A stretch of DNA of 64,000 nt from Mycolicibacterium anyangense (GTDB lineage Bacteria; Actinomycetota; Actinomycetes; Mycobacteriales; Mycobacteriaceae): positions 2,666,001 to 2,730,000 of the forward strand of contig NZ_AP022620.1 of assembly GCF_010731855.1 (NCBI RefSeq), read 5' to 3'. Of this stretch, positions 32,900-41,938 are shown in pieces. The number at the start of each line of letters is the position of its first letter. Position 1 is the stretch's first letter. Made by a program: the position numbers and the translations under genes. Under the pieces are notes generated by a model. That model had not been told where the DNA came from. It made no database searches and was given only the letters and a program-made list of their open reading frames with translations.

Positions 32900-34582
32900 G
32901 TGACGCGGGCTCTGGACACACCGTGGCGGCGACCCGGCAGGGTGCGCTATGCGATGGCCCGGCTGCACAGCGCCCTGCGCCCACCCGTGACCGTCACCGA
33001 CCCACCGGCCGACATCGTCGTCGACCGCGATGTCGCGGTACCGACCCGCGACGGAACGGTCCTGCGGGCCAACATCTTCCGACCTCCCGGCGACAAACCC
33101 CGACCCGTCCTGCTGTGCGCACACCCCTATGGCAAGGACGACCTGCCTATCCGCAAACACCGACGGTGGACATTCTCGCCGCAGTATCGGGCGCTGCGCC
33201 AACCGAGCCCGGTGAGCTTCTCGGCCTACACCTCCTGGGAGGCACCGGATCCGGCATGGTGGGTGGCCCAGGGATTCACCGTGGTCAACGCCGACCTGCG
33301 TGGCTGCGGCACCGCCGAGGGCACCGGGGCCCTGCTGTCCCGGCAGGAGGCCGAAGACACCTACGACATCGTGCAGTGGTGCGCCGCCCAACCGTGGAGC
33401 GACGGGCGGGTGACGATGTCGGGGGTGTCGTATCTGGCCATCAGCCAGTACGCCGTGGCCGCCCTGCGCCCGCCGGCCCTCAAGGCCATCATCCCGTGGG
33501 AGGGGTTCACCGACGTCTACCGCGATCTCGCGTTCCCCGGCGGCGTTCGGGAGAAGGGATTCATCCGGCTCTGGGCCGCCGGGATTCGGCGCACCACCCG
33601 GCAGAGTTACGACATCATCGCCAAGGGCGACCAGCATCCACTGCGCGACGAGTTCTGGCAGTCCCTGGTTCCCGATCTGTCGGCCATCACCGTCCCGATG
33701 CTGGTGTGCGGCAGCTTCTCCGACCACAACCTGCACAGCCGCGGCTCGATCCGCGCTTTCGAACAGACCAGCTCGCGGATCGCGCACCTCTACACCCACC
33801 GCGGCGGCAAGTGGGCCACCTATTACTCGGCAGCGGCGCGGGCAGCCCAGCTCGCGTTCCTGCGTACCGCACTCGACGGCGAAGGCACTGAAAGACCCTC
33901 CCGCACAGTGCGATTGGAAGTCCGCGAGGACCGCACCACCATCACATCGGTGCGCGAGGAACTGAGCTGGCCACTGGAGCGCACCGACTGGCGCCGCCTG
34001 TACCTGAGCGGGCCGGGCACACTGAGCACCGAGGCACCCGGCCAGCCGGGCAGCGTGGAGTTCGCCATCCGCTCCCGCGCAGCATCGTTCACCTGGACAC
34101 TGCCGCAGGACACCGAGATCACCGGCCCGATGGCAGCCCGGCTGTGGGTGCAGGTGCGCGACGCCCCCGACGCCGACCTGTTCGTCGGCGTCGAGAAGTG
34201 GCGCAACGGTCGCCGCGTCGACTTCGAAGGCTCCTACGGCTACGGCCGGGACCGGGTCACCACCGGCTGGCAGCGGGTGTCGCTGCGGGCACTGGATCCC
34301 GAGCAGTCGCAGCCGTGGCGGCCGGTGCCGTCGTGCACCGAGCCGCAGCCCGTCGGGCCCGGCGAGATCGTCCCCGTCGACGTGGCTCTGGTGGACTCGG
34401 CGACCCAGTTCCGCGCCGGTGAACAGTTGCGGCTGGTGGTCGCCGGCCGCTGGCTGGCACCGCGCAACCCGCTGACCGGACAGTTTCCCGCCGCCTACCC
34501 CACCGCCAAGCGCGGACGCGTCATCCTGTTCTGGGGACCGTCCCACGACGCGCACCTGCTGGTGCCCGTCATCGCATCGTGA
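32900..34582 (+). CDS. CocE/NonD family hydrolase (Rv1215-like)
   Basis: This 560-residue alpha/beta hydrolase of the X-Pro dipeptidyl-peptidase S15/cocaine-esterase family has, from the chosen start, nucleophile Ser177 in SGVSYLA and Asp275 in CGSFSDHN. The usual GPWxH histidine motif is replaced by GGKWATYY (about 303-310), so the catalytic His is not obvious. The C-terminal PepX_C jelly-roll runs from about 385 (TLPQDTEITGPMAARLWV) to the end. The substrate is unknown. No signal peptide is visible, so it is probably cytosolic. GTG 32891 is an alternative start 9 bp upstream. Confidence 0.88.
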   Translation: MTRALDTPWRRPGRVRYAMARLHSALRPPVTVTDPPADIVVDRDVAVPTRDGTVLRANIFRPPGDKPRPVLLCAHPYGKDDLPIRKHRRWTFSPQYRALRQPSPVSFSAYTSWEAPDPAWWVAQGFTVVNADLRGCGTAEGTGALLSRQEAEDTYDIVQWCAAQPWSDGRVTMSGVSYLAISQYAVAALRPPALKAIIPWEGFTDVYRDLAFPGGVREKGFIRLWAAGIRRTTRQSYDIIAKGDQHPLRDEFWQSLVPDLSAITVPMLVCGSFSDHNLHSRGSIRAFEQTSSRIAHLYTHRGGKWATYYSAAARAAQLAFLRTALDGEGTERPSRTVRLEVREDRTTITSVREELSWPLERTDWRRLYLSGPGTLSTEAPGQPGSVEFAIRSRAASFTWTLPQDTEITGPMAARLWVQVRDAPDADLFVGVEKWRNGRRVDFEGSYGYGRDRVTTGWQRVSLRALDPEQSQPWRPVPSCTEPQPVGPGEIVPVDVALVDSATQFRAGEQLRLVVAGRWLAPRNPLTGQFPAAYPTAKRGRVILFWGPSHDAHLLVPVIAS

Positions 34583-34592
34583 GGAGGCCGGT

Positions 34593-35177
34593 GTGGAGCT
34601 GATGACCGGATTCGGGCTGGCCAGCGCGGCCGGTCTGAACGCCTACATCCCGCTGCTGGCGATGGGCCTGCTCGGCCGGTTCACCAACCTGATCCACCTG
34701 CCGCACGGCTGGGCCTGGCTGGAGAACGGCTGGGTGATCGGGATCGTCGCGGTGCTGCTGCTCGTCGAGATCGTCGCCGACAAAGTCCCCGCGCTCGATT
34801 CGATCAACGACGCCGTGCAGACCTTCGTGCGGCCCACCTCGGGCGGCATCGTCTTCGGCTCCGGTACCGCCGCGCAAACCGCCGCCGTCACCGACCCCGG
34901 CGAGTTCGCCCGCACCGGGCAGTGGGTGCCGATCGCGATCGGTGTCGTCACCGCACTCGTCGTGCACCTGACCAAAACCGCGGTCCGCCCTGCCGCCAAC
35001 GTCGCCACCGCCGGTGTGGCCGCGCCGGTGCTGAGCACCATCGAAGACGTCACCAGCGTCGGGCTGGTCTTTATCGCGATCCTGCTGCCTGCCCTGGTCC
35101 TGGTCCTCATGGTGGCGCTGGTGTGGGGCGCGGTATCGCTGCTGCGACGCCGGCGCCGGCGCAAGCGCGCCGCCTGA
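34593..35177 (+). CDS. DUF4126 membrane protein
   Basis: This 194-residue integral membrane protein has four helices and the DUF4126 signature GFGLASAAGLNAYIPLLAMGLLGRF and DKVPALDSINDAVQTFVRPTSG. It ends in an Arg/Lys-rich tail. GAGGAGG lies 5 bp before the GTG start and 10 bp downstream of the hydrolase stop, so it is in the same operon. Function unknown. Confidence 0.85.
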   Translation: MELMTGFGLASAAGLNAYIPLLAMGLLGRFTNLIHLPHGWAWLENGWVIGIVAVLLLVEIVADKVPALDSINDAVQTFVRPTSGGIVFGSGTAAQTAAVTDPGEFARTGQWVPIAIGVVTALVVHLTKTAVRPAANVATAGVAAPVLSTIEDVTSVGLVFIAILLPALVLVLMVALVWGAVSLLRRRRRRKRAA

Positions 35178-35183
35178 CCGCGC

Positions 35184-36101
35184 TCACATGCCCAGGTGGA
35201 TCTGCACGCCCTGGGCCCGCAACTGACCGAAGCTGTAGCTGAACTCGCCGCGCCTGCCCACCGACACGACATAGCGGTCCTGACCCTCGGTGATGGTGAA
35301 ACTGAACGAGAACGTGCAGCTGGCGGTGGTGCCCTTGCCGGGCCCGAGTTGGGTGGTGGCCAGGATCTGCCCGGTGCCGTTCTTCACCGTCACCGCGGTG
35401 CTGGCACCCACGTCGGCGTAGCCGTTCGCCCCCGAACAATGCCCCCCGTCGGTGCTGATCGCGTCGGCGCCCATGCTGTCGGTGAGCACGAAAACACCCG
35501 GGACCGTGGCGGATTCGAGAATCCGGAAGCCCGTGTTGAACTGGGGGCAGAACGCGTCGACGGCGATCTTGTCGGCAGGCAGCCCCTGCTGCGGGCCGCC
35601 CTGCTCGAGCTGACGGCACACCGCCCGGCCGTGGGCGATCGCGTTGGCCTCGGAATTGAACTGGCTCATCAGGTCCGCACCCTTGAGCGCGTCGAGATAG
35701 CCGACCTCCGGGGCGGGCGGCGGGCGGTGACTTTCGCTCCACAGCACCCACTCGACGGCGCCGACCATCACCAGGATCAGCGTCGTCGCCCCGGTCGCCA
35801 GCCAGGTCGAGCGGATCCCGGACCGGCTGGTCGGTACCTCGACATAGCCCGGCAGCATCCGGCCGCCAACCGGATCGGTGCTCTCGGCCCGACCGTTGCG
35901 CACCCGGTTGGTGGGCCGCCCGGTGACGTAGTAGCGCCCTTCGAACCGCGCGGTCGGGTCCGGCCGCCACCCGGTGGGCGGCGCGGCGGGTGTCGCGGCA
36001 CCGCAGCGCGCGCAGCTGCCGTCGCTATCCAGGGGCTCCTGACAGTACGGACAGGTGGCCGGTGCGGAACCGGCCGAACGGCGGCGGCCCCAGCGGAACA
36101 T
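35184..36101 (-). CDS. Zinc-ribbon, DUF2510 and DUF732-like membrane protein
   Basis: This 305-residue protein of unknown function is built from small modules. The N-terminal zinc ribbon has CPYC...CARC (about 17-34). A DUF2510-like segment follows (TGWRPDPTARFEGRYYVTGRP). One membrane helix is at about 100-123 (STWLATGATTLILVMVGAVEWVLW). The exterior part includes a DUF732-like helical pair with Cys (VCRQLEQ...AFCPQF), and a C-terminal beta domain with Cys pairs ends FSYSFGQLRAQGVQIHLGM. The ATG at 36101 is 14 bp downstream of the glgC stop, so it probably shares that transcript. Longer readings run into glgC and were rejected. Confidence 0.75.
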   Translation of the reverse strand: MFRWGRRRSAGSAPATCPYCQEPLDSDGSCARCGAATPAAPPTGWRPDPTARFEGRYYVTGRPTNRVRNGRAESTDPVGGRMLPGYVEVPTSRSGIRSTWLATGATTLILVMVGAVEWVLWSESHRPPPAPEVGYLDALKGADLMSQFNSEANAIAHGRAVCRQLEQGGPQQGLPADKIAVDAFCPQFNTGFRILESATVPGVFVLTDSMGADAISTDGGHCSGANGYADVGASTAVTVKNGTGQILATTQLGPGKGTTASCTFSFSFTITEGQDRYVVSVGRRGEFSYSFGQLRAQGVQIHLGM

Positions 36102-36114
36102 CGGCTCGCGGGAT

Positions 36115-37329
36115 CTAAATCCAGACGCCCTTACCGACGGCGACCACGCCACCGGAACTGACGGCGAACCGCTCGCGGTCCTTCTCCAGATCGACCCCGA
36201 CCATCTCGCCGGGCCCGACGACGACGTTCTTGTCCAGGATCGCCTTGCGGACCACCGCGCCACGACCCACCCGCACACCGGGCATCAGCACCGAACCCTC
36301 GACAATGGCGCCATCGTCGATCACCACGTTGCTCGACAGCACCGAATTGCGCACCGAGGCAGCCGAGATGATGCTGCCCGCTCCGACGACGGACTCCTGC
36401 GCGGAGCCACCGTTGACGAACTTGGCCGGGGCCAGGTTCTCCGACTCGCCGCGGATCGGCCAGCGCTTGTTGTACAGGTTGAACACCGGATGCACCGACA
36501 CCAGATCCATGTGGGCGTCGTAGAACGCATCCAGCGTGCCGACGTCGCGCCAATAGCCGTGGTCGCGTTCGGTGGCGCCGGGCACCTCGTTGTTGTTGAA
36601 GTCGTAGACCGCGGCCATCCCGTCGGACACCAGCCGCGGGATGATGTCGCCGCCCATGTCGTGGTCGGAGTGGTCGTCGTCGGCGTCGGCGCGGATGGCG
36701 TCGATGAGGACCTTGGTGGTGAAGATGTAGTTGCCCATCGACACGAACGTCTGATCCGGGTCGTCGGGGGTGCCCGGCGGGTCGGCGGGCTTCTCGACGA
36801 AGTTCTTGATGCGGCCGGACTCGTCGGCGTCGATGCAGCCGAACGCGTGCGCCTCGGCGCGCGGCACCCGGATGCCGGCCACGGTCGCACCGGCACCGCT
36901 CTCGATGTGGAACTTCAACATCTGCTCGGGGTCCATCCGGTACACGTGGTCGGCACCGAAAACCACGATGTAGTCGGGGTCCTCGTCGTAGATGAGGTTC
37001 ATCGACTGGTAGATCGCGTCGGCCGAGCCGGTGTACCAGCGCGGTCCGAGACGCTGCTGGGCGGGGACCGGGGTGATGTATTCACCGGCAAGACCGGACA
37101 GCCGCCAGTTCTGCGAGATGTGGCGGTCCAGCGAGTGCGACTTGTACTGGGTGAGCACACAGATGCGGAGATAGCGTGCATTGACCAGATTCGAGAGCAC
37201 GAAGTCGATCAGGCGGTAGGCACCGCCGAAGGGAACCGCCGGCTTGGCTCGGTCGGCGGTCAGCGGGTACAGACGCTTGCCCTCCCCGCCGGCCAGGACG
37301 ATGCCCAGCACATGTGGCAATTCCCTCAT
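36115..37329 (-). CDS. glgC: GlgC, glucose-1-phosphate adenylyltransferase
   Basis: This 404-residue enzyme makes ADP-glucose from ATP and glucose-1-phosphate. It supplies GlgM (maltose-1-phosphate) and, in mycobacteria, capsular alpha-glucan and methylglucose lipopolysaccharide. The nucleotidyltransferase motif is [28 protein letters not shown], with SADAIYQ and the substrate-binding GxxxFVEKP region. A left-handed beta-helix follows at about 290-400 ([20 protein letters not shown]). The ATG is preceded by TAGGTT-N6, a leaderless pattern. It is divergent from glgM. Confidence 0.97.
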   Translation of the reverse strand: MRELPHVLGIVLAGGEGKRLYPLTADRAKPAVPFGGAYRLIDFVLSNLVNARYLRICVLTQYKSHSLDRHISQNWRLSGLAGEYITPVPAQQRLGPRWYTGSADAIYQSMNLIYDEDPDYIVVFGADHVYRMDPEQMLKFHIESGAGATVAGIRVPRAEAHAFGCIDADESGRIKNFVEKPADPPGTPDDPDQTFVSMGNYIFTTKVLIDAIRADADDDHSDHDMGGDIIPRLVSDGMAAVYDFNNNEVPGATERDHGYWRDVGTLDAFYDAHMDLVSVHPVFNLYNKRWPIRGESENLAPAKFVNGGSAQESVVGAGSIISAASVRNSVLSSNVVIDDGAIVEGSVLMPGVRVGRGAVVRKAILDKNVVVGPGEMVGVDLEKDRERFAVSSGGVVAVGKGVWI

Positions 37330-37335
37330 GATGTA

Positions 37336-37341
37336 AACCTA
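37336..37341 (-). promoter_or_regulatory. Leaderless -10 for glgC
   Basis: TAGGTT on the minus strand stands 6 bp before the glgC ATG. Confidence 0.45.
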
Positions 37342-37465
37342 ATGGCAGCTGCCGAAGTCGGCTAGGCCATCGGCACTATTGCGGGTTGGTGTCGCGCCCG
37401 AACGAGATTCCTCCTCGCGCTCAACCACGTTGAGGAACAAAGCTGCGTTCGGGGCCCGGGCCTAC

Positions 37466-37471
37466 TACGGT
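37466..37471 (+). promoter_or_regulatory. Leaderless -10 for glgM
   Basis: TACGGT stands 7 bp before the glgM ATG. The remaining about 120 bp between the two divergent -10 elements shows no obvious operator. Confidence 0.45.
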
Positions 37472-37478
37472 CGGTGCC

Positions 37479-38642
37479 ATGCGGGTGGCGATGATGACTC
37501 GGGAGTACCCACCCGAGGTTTACGGTGGCGCCGGTGTGCACGTGACGGAACTCGTCGCGCAGCTACGCCGGCTCTGCGAGGTCGACGTGCACTGCATGGG
37601 AGCGCCGCGGGCAGGTGCTTTCGTGCATCAGCCCGACCCCGCCCTCAAAGGTGCCAACCCGGCGCTGTCGACCTTGTCGGCCGACCTGGTGATGGCCAAC
37701 GCCGCCGCGGGCGCCACCGTGGCGCATTCGCACACCTGGTACACCGGCATGGCGGGGCACATCGCCGCGCTGCTGCACGGCATCCCGCATGTGCTGACCG
37801 CACACTCACTGGAACCGCTGCGGCCGTGGAAGGCCGAGCAGCTCGGCGGGGGCTACCGGGTTTCACTCTGGGTGGAGCGAACCGCCGTGGAAGCCGCCGA
37901 TGCGGTGATCGCGGTGAGTTCGGGAATGCGCGAGGACGTCCTGTCGGTGTATCCCGGCCTGGACCCCGCCCGGGTGCACGTGGTGAAGAACGGGATCGAC
38001 ACCGACGTCTGGTACCCGGCGCCGCCCGAACGTGGCGAGTCGGTGCTGGCCGAGCTCGGCGTCGACCCGACCCGGCCGATGGTGGCCTTCGTCGGGCGGA
38101 TCACCCGGCAGAAGGGAGTGCCGCACTTGATCGCTGCGGCCCACCAATTCGATCCCGAAGTGCAGCTGGTGCTGTGCGCCGGGGCGCCCGACACCCCGGA
38201 GATCGCCGCCGAGGTCAGCGGCGCGGTGCAGGAGCTGGCCGCCGCGCGCAGCGGCGTGTTCTGGGTGCAGGAGTTCCTGCCGATCGGCAAGATTCGCGAG
38301 ATTCTCTCGGCAGCAACAGCATTCGTATGCCCGTCGGTGTACGAGCCGCTGGGGATCGTGAACCTGGAGGCGATGGCCTGCGGGACGGCGGTAGTGGCCT
38401 CTGACGTCGGCGGCATCCCCGAGGTGGTCGACGACGGCGTGACCGGCACGCTGGTGCACTATGCCGCCGACGACGCGGCTGGCTTCGAGGAGCGGATCGC
38501 TCAGGCGGTCAACGACCTGGTCGGCGATCCGGAGCGGGCCAAGCGCTATGGACAGGCGGGGCGGCAGCGCTGTATCGCCGAATTCTCGTGGGCTCACATC
38601 GCCGAGCAGACGCTGGAGATCTACCGCACGGTGTCGACGTAG
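37479..38642 (+). CDS. glgM: GlgM, maltose-1-phosphate synthase (GT4)
   Basis: This 387-residue GT-B glycosyltransferase (formerly annotated glgA in M. tuberculosis, Rv1212c) condenses ADP-glucose with glucose-1-phosphate to give maltose-1-phosphate for GlgE. The N-terminal GGAGVHVTELV loop binds the donor. The C-terminal domain has FVGRITRQKGVPHLI and the E-x7-E motif in PSVYEPLGIVNLEAMACGTAVVAS. Partnership with glgC across the divergent promoter places both in the glucan pathway, which connects to trehalose metabolism and thus to the SugABC importer elsewhere in the window. Confidence 0.95.
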   Translation: MRVAMMTREYPPEVYGGAGVHVTELVAQLRRLCEVDVHCMGAPRAGAFVHQPDPALKGANPALSTLSADLVMANAAAGATVAHSHTWYTGMAGHIAALLHGIPHVLTAHSLEPLRPWKAEQLGGGYRVSLWVERTAVEAADAVIAVSSGMREDVLSVYPGLDPARVHVVKNGIDTDVWYPAPPERGESVLAELGVDPTRPMVAFVGRITRQKGVPHLIAAAHQFDPEVQLVLCAGAPDTPEIAAEVSGAVQELAAARSGVFWVQEFLPIGKIREILSAATAFVCPSVYEPLGIVNLEAMACGTAVVASDVGGIPEVVDDGVTGTLVHYAADDAAGFEERIAQAVNDLVGDPERAKRYGQAGRQRCIAEFSWAHIAEQTLEIYRTVST

Positions 38643-38647
38643 GCAGT

Positions 38648-38679
38648 ATGAAACCCCGCGAGCGCACGCGGGGTTTCAT
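38648..38679. terminator. Bidirectional hairpin between glgM and DUF3117 gene
   Basis: Perfect 13-bp arms ATGAAACCCCGCG (38648-38660) and CGCGGGGTTTCAT (38667-38679) flank a 6-nt loop. It is followed by no U-tract. It sits between convergent stops. Confidence 0.75.
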
Positions 38680-38690
38680 GGACCAATCTG

Positions 38691-38858
38691 TTAGCTGGTG
38701 ACGCCCTTGAGCTCGTCGCCGAGGGCTGCGGCTTCCTCAGGGGTGAGCTCGACGACGAGTCGGCCACCGCCCTCCAGTGGTACCCGCATCACGATGCCGC
38801 GCCCCTCCTTGGTTGCTTCCAGCGGACCGTCGCCAGTCCGGGGCTTCATCGCCGCCAT
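38691..38858 (-). CDS. DUF3117 small protein (Rv1211-like)
   Basis: This 55-residue protein was read directly from the reverse strand. It begins MAAMKPRTGDGPLEATKEG and ends EEAAALGDELKGVTS. This is the DUF3117 family, very highly conserved in Actinobacteria and of unknown function; the predicted fold is a short beta-sheet followed by a helix. GGAGGGAG lies 6 bp before the ATG, a strong ribosome site. It is monocistronic. The 161-bp upstream gap to tag contains an imperfect inverted repeat around 38909-38943 but no clear promoter. Confidence 0.9.
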   Translation of the reverse strand: MAAMKPRTGDGPLEATKEGRGIVMRVPLEGGGRLVVELTPEEAAALGDELKGVTS

Positions 38859-39019
38859 CGAGTACTCCCTCCAGAGTCGAGCCGGCCCGTGAACACGGAC
38901 CCGGATCGGTGCCAGACCACCCGGGCTTGCTGTGTCCTGGCACGGAACTGCCTGTTTTCACATCCCATTGTTCCTTATCCGAGCGGATGCGTGTGCCAGA
39001 CCCGGGCCTGCGAGTGTGA

Positions 39020-39604
39020 TCAGCGCCGCGTCGAGGCGGCCGCAGCCGGCACCCAGCAGGACTGGACGTGATCGTCGACCATGCCGGTGGCCTGCATCAA
39101 CGCGTACGCGGTCGTGGGTCCGACGAACCGGAAACCCCGCTTTTTGAGGTCTTTGGCCAAGGCCTGGGACTCCGGTGACAGCCCGGGAACATCGGCCAGT
39201 GTCGCGGGGCGGGGGCGGGCCGGGGGTGCGTAGGACCACAGCAGATCGGACAGGTCAACGTCGAGTTCGGCAGCTGCGCGCGCATTGGAGATGGTGGCCT
39301 CGATCTTGGCGCGGTTGCGCACGATCCCGGCATCGGCCATCAGCCGGCTGACGTCCCGGTCGGAGTAGCGGGCCACGGTCGCGATGTCGAAGCCGTCGAA
39401 CGCGGCCCGGAAATTGTCCCGCTTGCGCAGGATGATGAGCCACGACAGGCCGCTCTGGAACGCCTCGAGGCTCATCCGCTCGAACAGGGCGACGCTGCCG
39501 CGCAGCTCCCGGCCCCACTCCTGGTCGTGATAGTCGCGGTAGAGCTGGCTTTGCCCGCCGGCCCAGCCGCAGCGGATCCGGCCGTCGTCATCCGGTTCGC
39601 TCAT
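39020..39604 (-). CDS. tag: DNA-3-methyladenine glycosylase I
   Basis: This 194-residue base-excision repair enzyme removes 3-methyladenine from DNA. It has the family start RIRCGWAGGQSQLYRDYHDQEWG, the zinc-site Cys near the N-terminus with HxxxxxxC residues in the C-terminal GMVDDHVQSCW, and the helix-hairpin region SLEAFQSGLSWLIILRKRDNFRAAF. The ATG overlaps the stop of the DivIVA-domain gene (ATGA). Same order as Rv1210-Rv1209. Confidence 0.95.
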   Translation of the reverse strand: MSEPDDDGRIRCGWAGGQSQLYRDYHDQEWGRELRGSVALFERMSLEAFQSGLSWLIILRKRDNFRAAFDGFDIATVARYSDRDVSRLMADAGIVRNRAKIEATISNARAAAELDVDLSDLLWSYAPPARPRPATLADVPGLSPESQALAKDLKKRGFRFVGPTTAYALMQATGMVDDHVQSCWVPAAAASTRR

Positions 39605-39945
39605 ACCGCGTCCTCCTCGGCGACGGCGTGATGGGTCACCGCGGGCTCGTCGAGGCCCGCGACAGCGCGCACCGCGGCCAGTTCGGCGCGCAGCTGGTCG
39701 AGCTCGGCGCCCAGGCGGTCGAGCACCCAGTCCACCTCACTGGTCTTATAGCCGCGCAGCACCTGGGTGAACTTGACGGCCTCGACATCAGTGGCGGTGA
39801 CCCCGGAGGCGGGCAGCACGGTCGCGGTGGTGGCCGCCGGTAGCGGGGGCAGCTCCTCGCCCCGGCCGAAGACCAGGCTGGCCACCCCGAACAGGACGAT
39901 GCCGATGAGGATCAGCACCACCAGGTACAGCAGGATCAACGTCAC
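39601..39945 (-). CDS. DivIVA-domain membrane protein (Rv1209-like)
   Basis: This 114-residue protein has an N-terminal helix (MTLILLYLVVLILIGIVLFGVASLVFG), a short linker and a DivIVA-type motif VEAVKFTQVLRGYKTSEVDWVLDRLGAELDQLRAELAAV. It has the lipid-binding turn and coiled coil seen in Wag31 but with a true membrane anchor. It may mark poles or curved membrane; function is unproven. GTG start; coupled to tag. Confidence 0.85.
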   Translation of the reverse strand: MTLILLYLVVLILIGIVLFGVASLVFGRGEELPPLPAATTATVLPASGVTATDVEAVKFTQVLRGYKTSEVDWVLDRLGAELDQLRAELAAVRAVAGLDEPAVTHHAVAEEDAV

Positions 39946-40037
39946 GACACCGATATTGCCCTAACCGGCCGACAGTTCCGCACCGAGATTGAACTCCCGC
40001 AGGCGTGTACTCGAACTTTGGCTGCGTCGCGTCGATC

Positions 40038-40973
40038 TCAGCGCAGGGTGTTCATCGGCGGCCGGTCGGCCAGCGACACCTGCGTGGTGCGCGGCAGGTA
40101 CTCGTCACCCTCGGGCAGGAACTGGGTCAGCCCCACCCCGGAGTCGGCGATCCCGCAGCGGGTCAGCAGAGTGGCGATCACCTGCCTGCTCATCGCCCCA
40201 AGGTCGGTCAGCGGACGGTTGCGGTGCGCCCGCACACCCAGGTTGACCTGGGCGATCGCATCCAACCCCAACCGGTCGTAGGTATCGATCAGGATGCCGA
40301 TCTCCACCCCGTAGCCGGGCGCGAACGGCACCGAGGTCAGCAACTCCCGCGTCCCGGCGTACTCCCCGCCCAGCGGTTGCAGCACGCACCCGAGCTCCGG
40401 GCGCAGCGCGGCCAGCAGGGGGCGGGCTACCAGCTCGGTGACCCGGCCCCCGCCGTTGGGGTCCTCCCCCTTGCCGACCGTCAGTGGACGCCGATAGAAG
40501 CCCTTGACCAGGTGAATCCCCCGGCCGGTGAGGATGGGGCCGACCAGCCGGGGTACGAACATCGGGTCTGGGTCGATCAGGTCGGAGTCGACGAAGACGA
40601 TGATGTCGCCGGTGGCGGCGGCCAGCGAGCGCCACAGCACCTCGCCCTTACCGGGCTGCGACTCGATCTCGGGGAGGGCTTGTTCGCGGCTGACCACGCG
40701 GGCACCGGCGGCGACGGCGACGATCTCGGTGTCGTCGGTGGATCCGGAGTCGAGCACGATGAGTTCGTCGACGAGCGTGCCCAGCATCGGTCTGATGGTC
40801 TTGATGACCGATCCGACGGTCTCTTCCTCGTTCAGGGCGGGCAGCACCACGGAGATGGTGCGGCCCCGCTTGGCGACCACCAACTCCTCGACCGTCCAGG
40901 TCGGGCGCGACCAGCTGTGGTCGGCGAGCCAGGTATCACCGGGAAGCGTGTCATTGGCCGCGAGATCAGTCAT
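40038..40973 (-). CDS. gpgS: GpgS, glucosyl-3-phosphoglycerate synthase
   Basis: This 311-residue GT81 enzyme transfers glucose from a nucleotide sugar to 3-phosphoglycerate, the first step of methylglucose lipopolysaccharide assembly. The N-terminal part has RTISVVLPALNEEETVGSVI; the metal motif DSD is at 129-131 (FVDSDLIDPDP); GGRVTELVARPLL and YGVEIGILIDTYDRLGLDAIAQVNLGVRAHRN follow. The ATG overlaps the folP2 stop (ATGA), so the two are coupled. A longer frame upstream runs through folP2 and was rejected. Confidence 0.96.
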   Translation of the reverse strand: MTDLAANDTLPGDTWLADHSWSRPTWTVEELVVAKRGRTISVVLPALNEEETVGSVIKTIRPMLGTLVDELIVLDSGSTDDTEIVAVAAGARVVSREQALPEIESQPGKGEVLWRSLAAATGDIIVFVDSDLIDPDPMFVPRLVGPILTGRGIHLVKGFYRRPLTVGKGEDPNGGGRVTELVARPLLAALRPELGCVLQPLGGEYAGTRELLTSVPFAPGYGVEIGILIDTYDRLGLDAIAQVNLGVRAHRNRPLTDLGAMSRQVIATLLTRCGIADSGVGLTQFLPEGDEYLPRTTQVSLADRPPMNTLR

Positions 40974-41866
40974 TGCAGTCCCCTCACCGTGCGCGTCGGT
41001 GGACGATCCCCCCGGATCGACGCAACCATCTCCAGAACACGGCGGGTGGGACCCACCTCGTGCACCCGGAACATCCGGGCACCGTCGGCGGCGGCGAGCG
41101 CCGTTGCCGCCAGTGTCCCCTCCAGCCGTTCGGTCAACTCCGTACCCAGAGTCTCCCCGACGAAATCCTTGTTGCTCAGCGCCATCAGGACGGGCCATCC
41201 GGTCTTAACGAGATCGTTCACATGACGCAACAAAGTAAGGCCGTGGTAAGTGTTCTTGCCGAAATCGTGCGTCGGGTCGATCAGGATCGAGTCGCGGGCC
41301 ACCCCCACGGCGACGGCGTGTTCGGCGGCCGCGGTCACTTCGGCGATGACGTCGTCGAGCACGCCGGTGACCGTCGTGCCGTAGTTGACCCGGAACGGCC
41401 GCGTCCGCGGCACCGCACCGCCGGTGTGCGAGCACACCAGCCCGGCCCCGAACTCGGCGGCCACCTCGGGCAAGCCTGGGTCCGCACCGGCCCAGGTGTC
41501 GTTGATCAGGTCCGCGCCGGCCGCGCAGGCCTGCTTGGCCACCGAGGCGCGCCAGGTATCCACACTGATCAGCTGGTCGGGGAACTCCGCGCGCAGCCAC
41601 TCGATGAACGGCACGACGCGGGCGACCTCCTCGTCGGCGTCGACCAGGGTGCCCGGACCGGCCTTGACACCGCCGACATCCACGACGTCGGCGCCTTCGG
41701 AGATCACCCGGTAGGCAGCGGCCTTGGCGGCCTCGTCGGTGAACGTCGCGCCCCGGTCGTAGAACGAGTCGGGGGTGCGGTTCAGAATCGCCATGATCAG
41801 GGCGCGATCACCGGCCACCGGCCGTCCGCAGAACGTCGACTTCACCCCACCATGGTGCCTGGTCAC
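40970..41866 (-). CDS. folP2: FolP2, dihydropteroate synthase homologue
   Basis: This 298-residue TIM barrel of the pterin-binding family has IMAILNRTPDSFYDRGATF, DVGGVKAGPG, ISVDTWRASVAKQAC, LINDTWAG and the C-terminal RMFRVHEVGPTRRVLEM. M. tuberculosis and M. leprae FolP2 lack measurable DHPS activity and do not complement folP, and the gene is always joined to gpgS. A role in glucosylglycerate or another pathway is therefore likely but unproven. The GTG at 41866 is used; GTG 41845 is an alternative start. Confidence 0.93.
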   Translation of the reverse strand: MTRHHGGVKSTFCGRPVAGDRALIMAILNRTPDSFYDRGATFTDEAAKAAAYRVISEGADVVDVGGVKAGPGTLVDADEEVARVVPFIEWLRAEFPDQLISVDTWRASVAKQACAAGADLINDTWAGADPGLPEVAAEFGAGLVCSHTGGAVPRTRPFRVNYGTTVTGVLDDVIAEVTAAAEHAVAVGVARDSILIDPTHDFGKNTYHGLTLLRHVNDLVKTGWPVLMALSNKDFVGETLGTELTERLEGTLAATALAAADGARMFRVHEVGPTRRVLEMVASIRGDRPPTRTVRGLQ

Positions 41867-41938
41867 GCCGAGATCGACGAAATGGTGTGCCCCACTCGCG
41901 ATTCCTCGGCGAAACCGACGTTTCGGCGAACCCGCAGG

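Noticed and set aside
32705..34555. A 616-codon minus-strand frame opposite the CocE/NonD gene
   Set aside because: The plus-strand protein has clear family motifs; this reading does not.
38909..39011. Repeated GTGCCAGACC...CGGGC segments (38909-38930 and 38993-39011) and a 7-bp inverted repeat
   Set aside because: Imperfect and short, with no promoter or conserved position to support a function.
40970..41866. Calling folP2 a functional dihydropteroate synthase
   Set aside because: Mycobacterial FolP2 is known not to replace FolP1, and the gpgS linkage points elsewhere.
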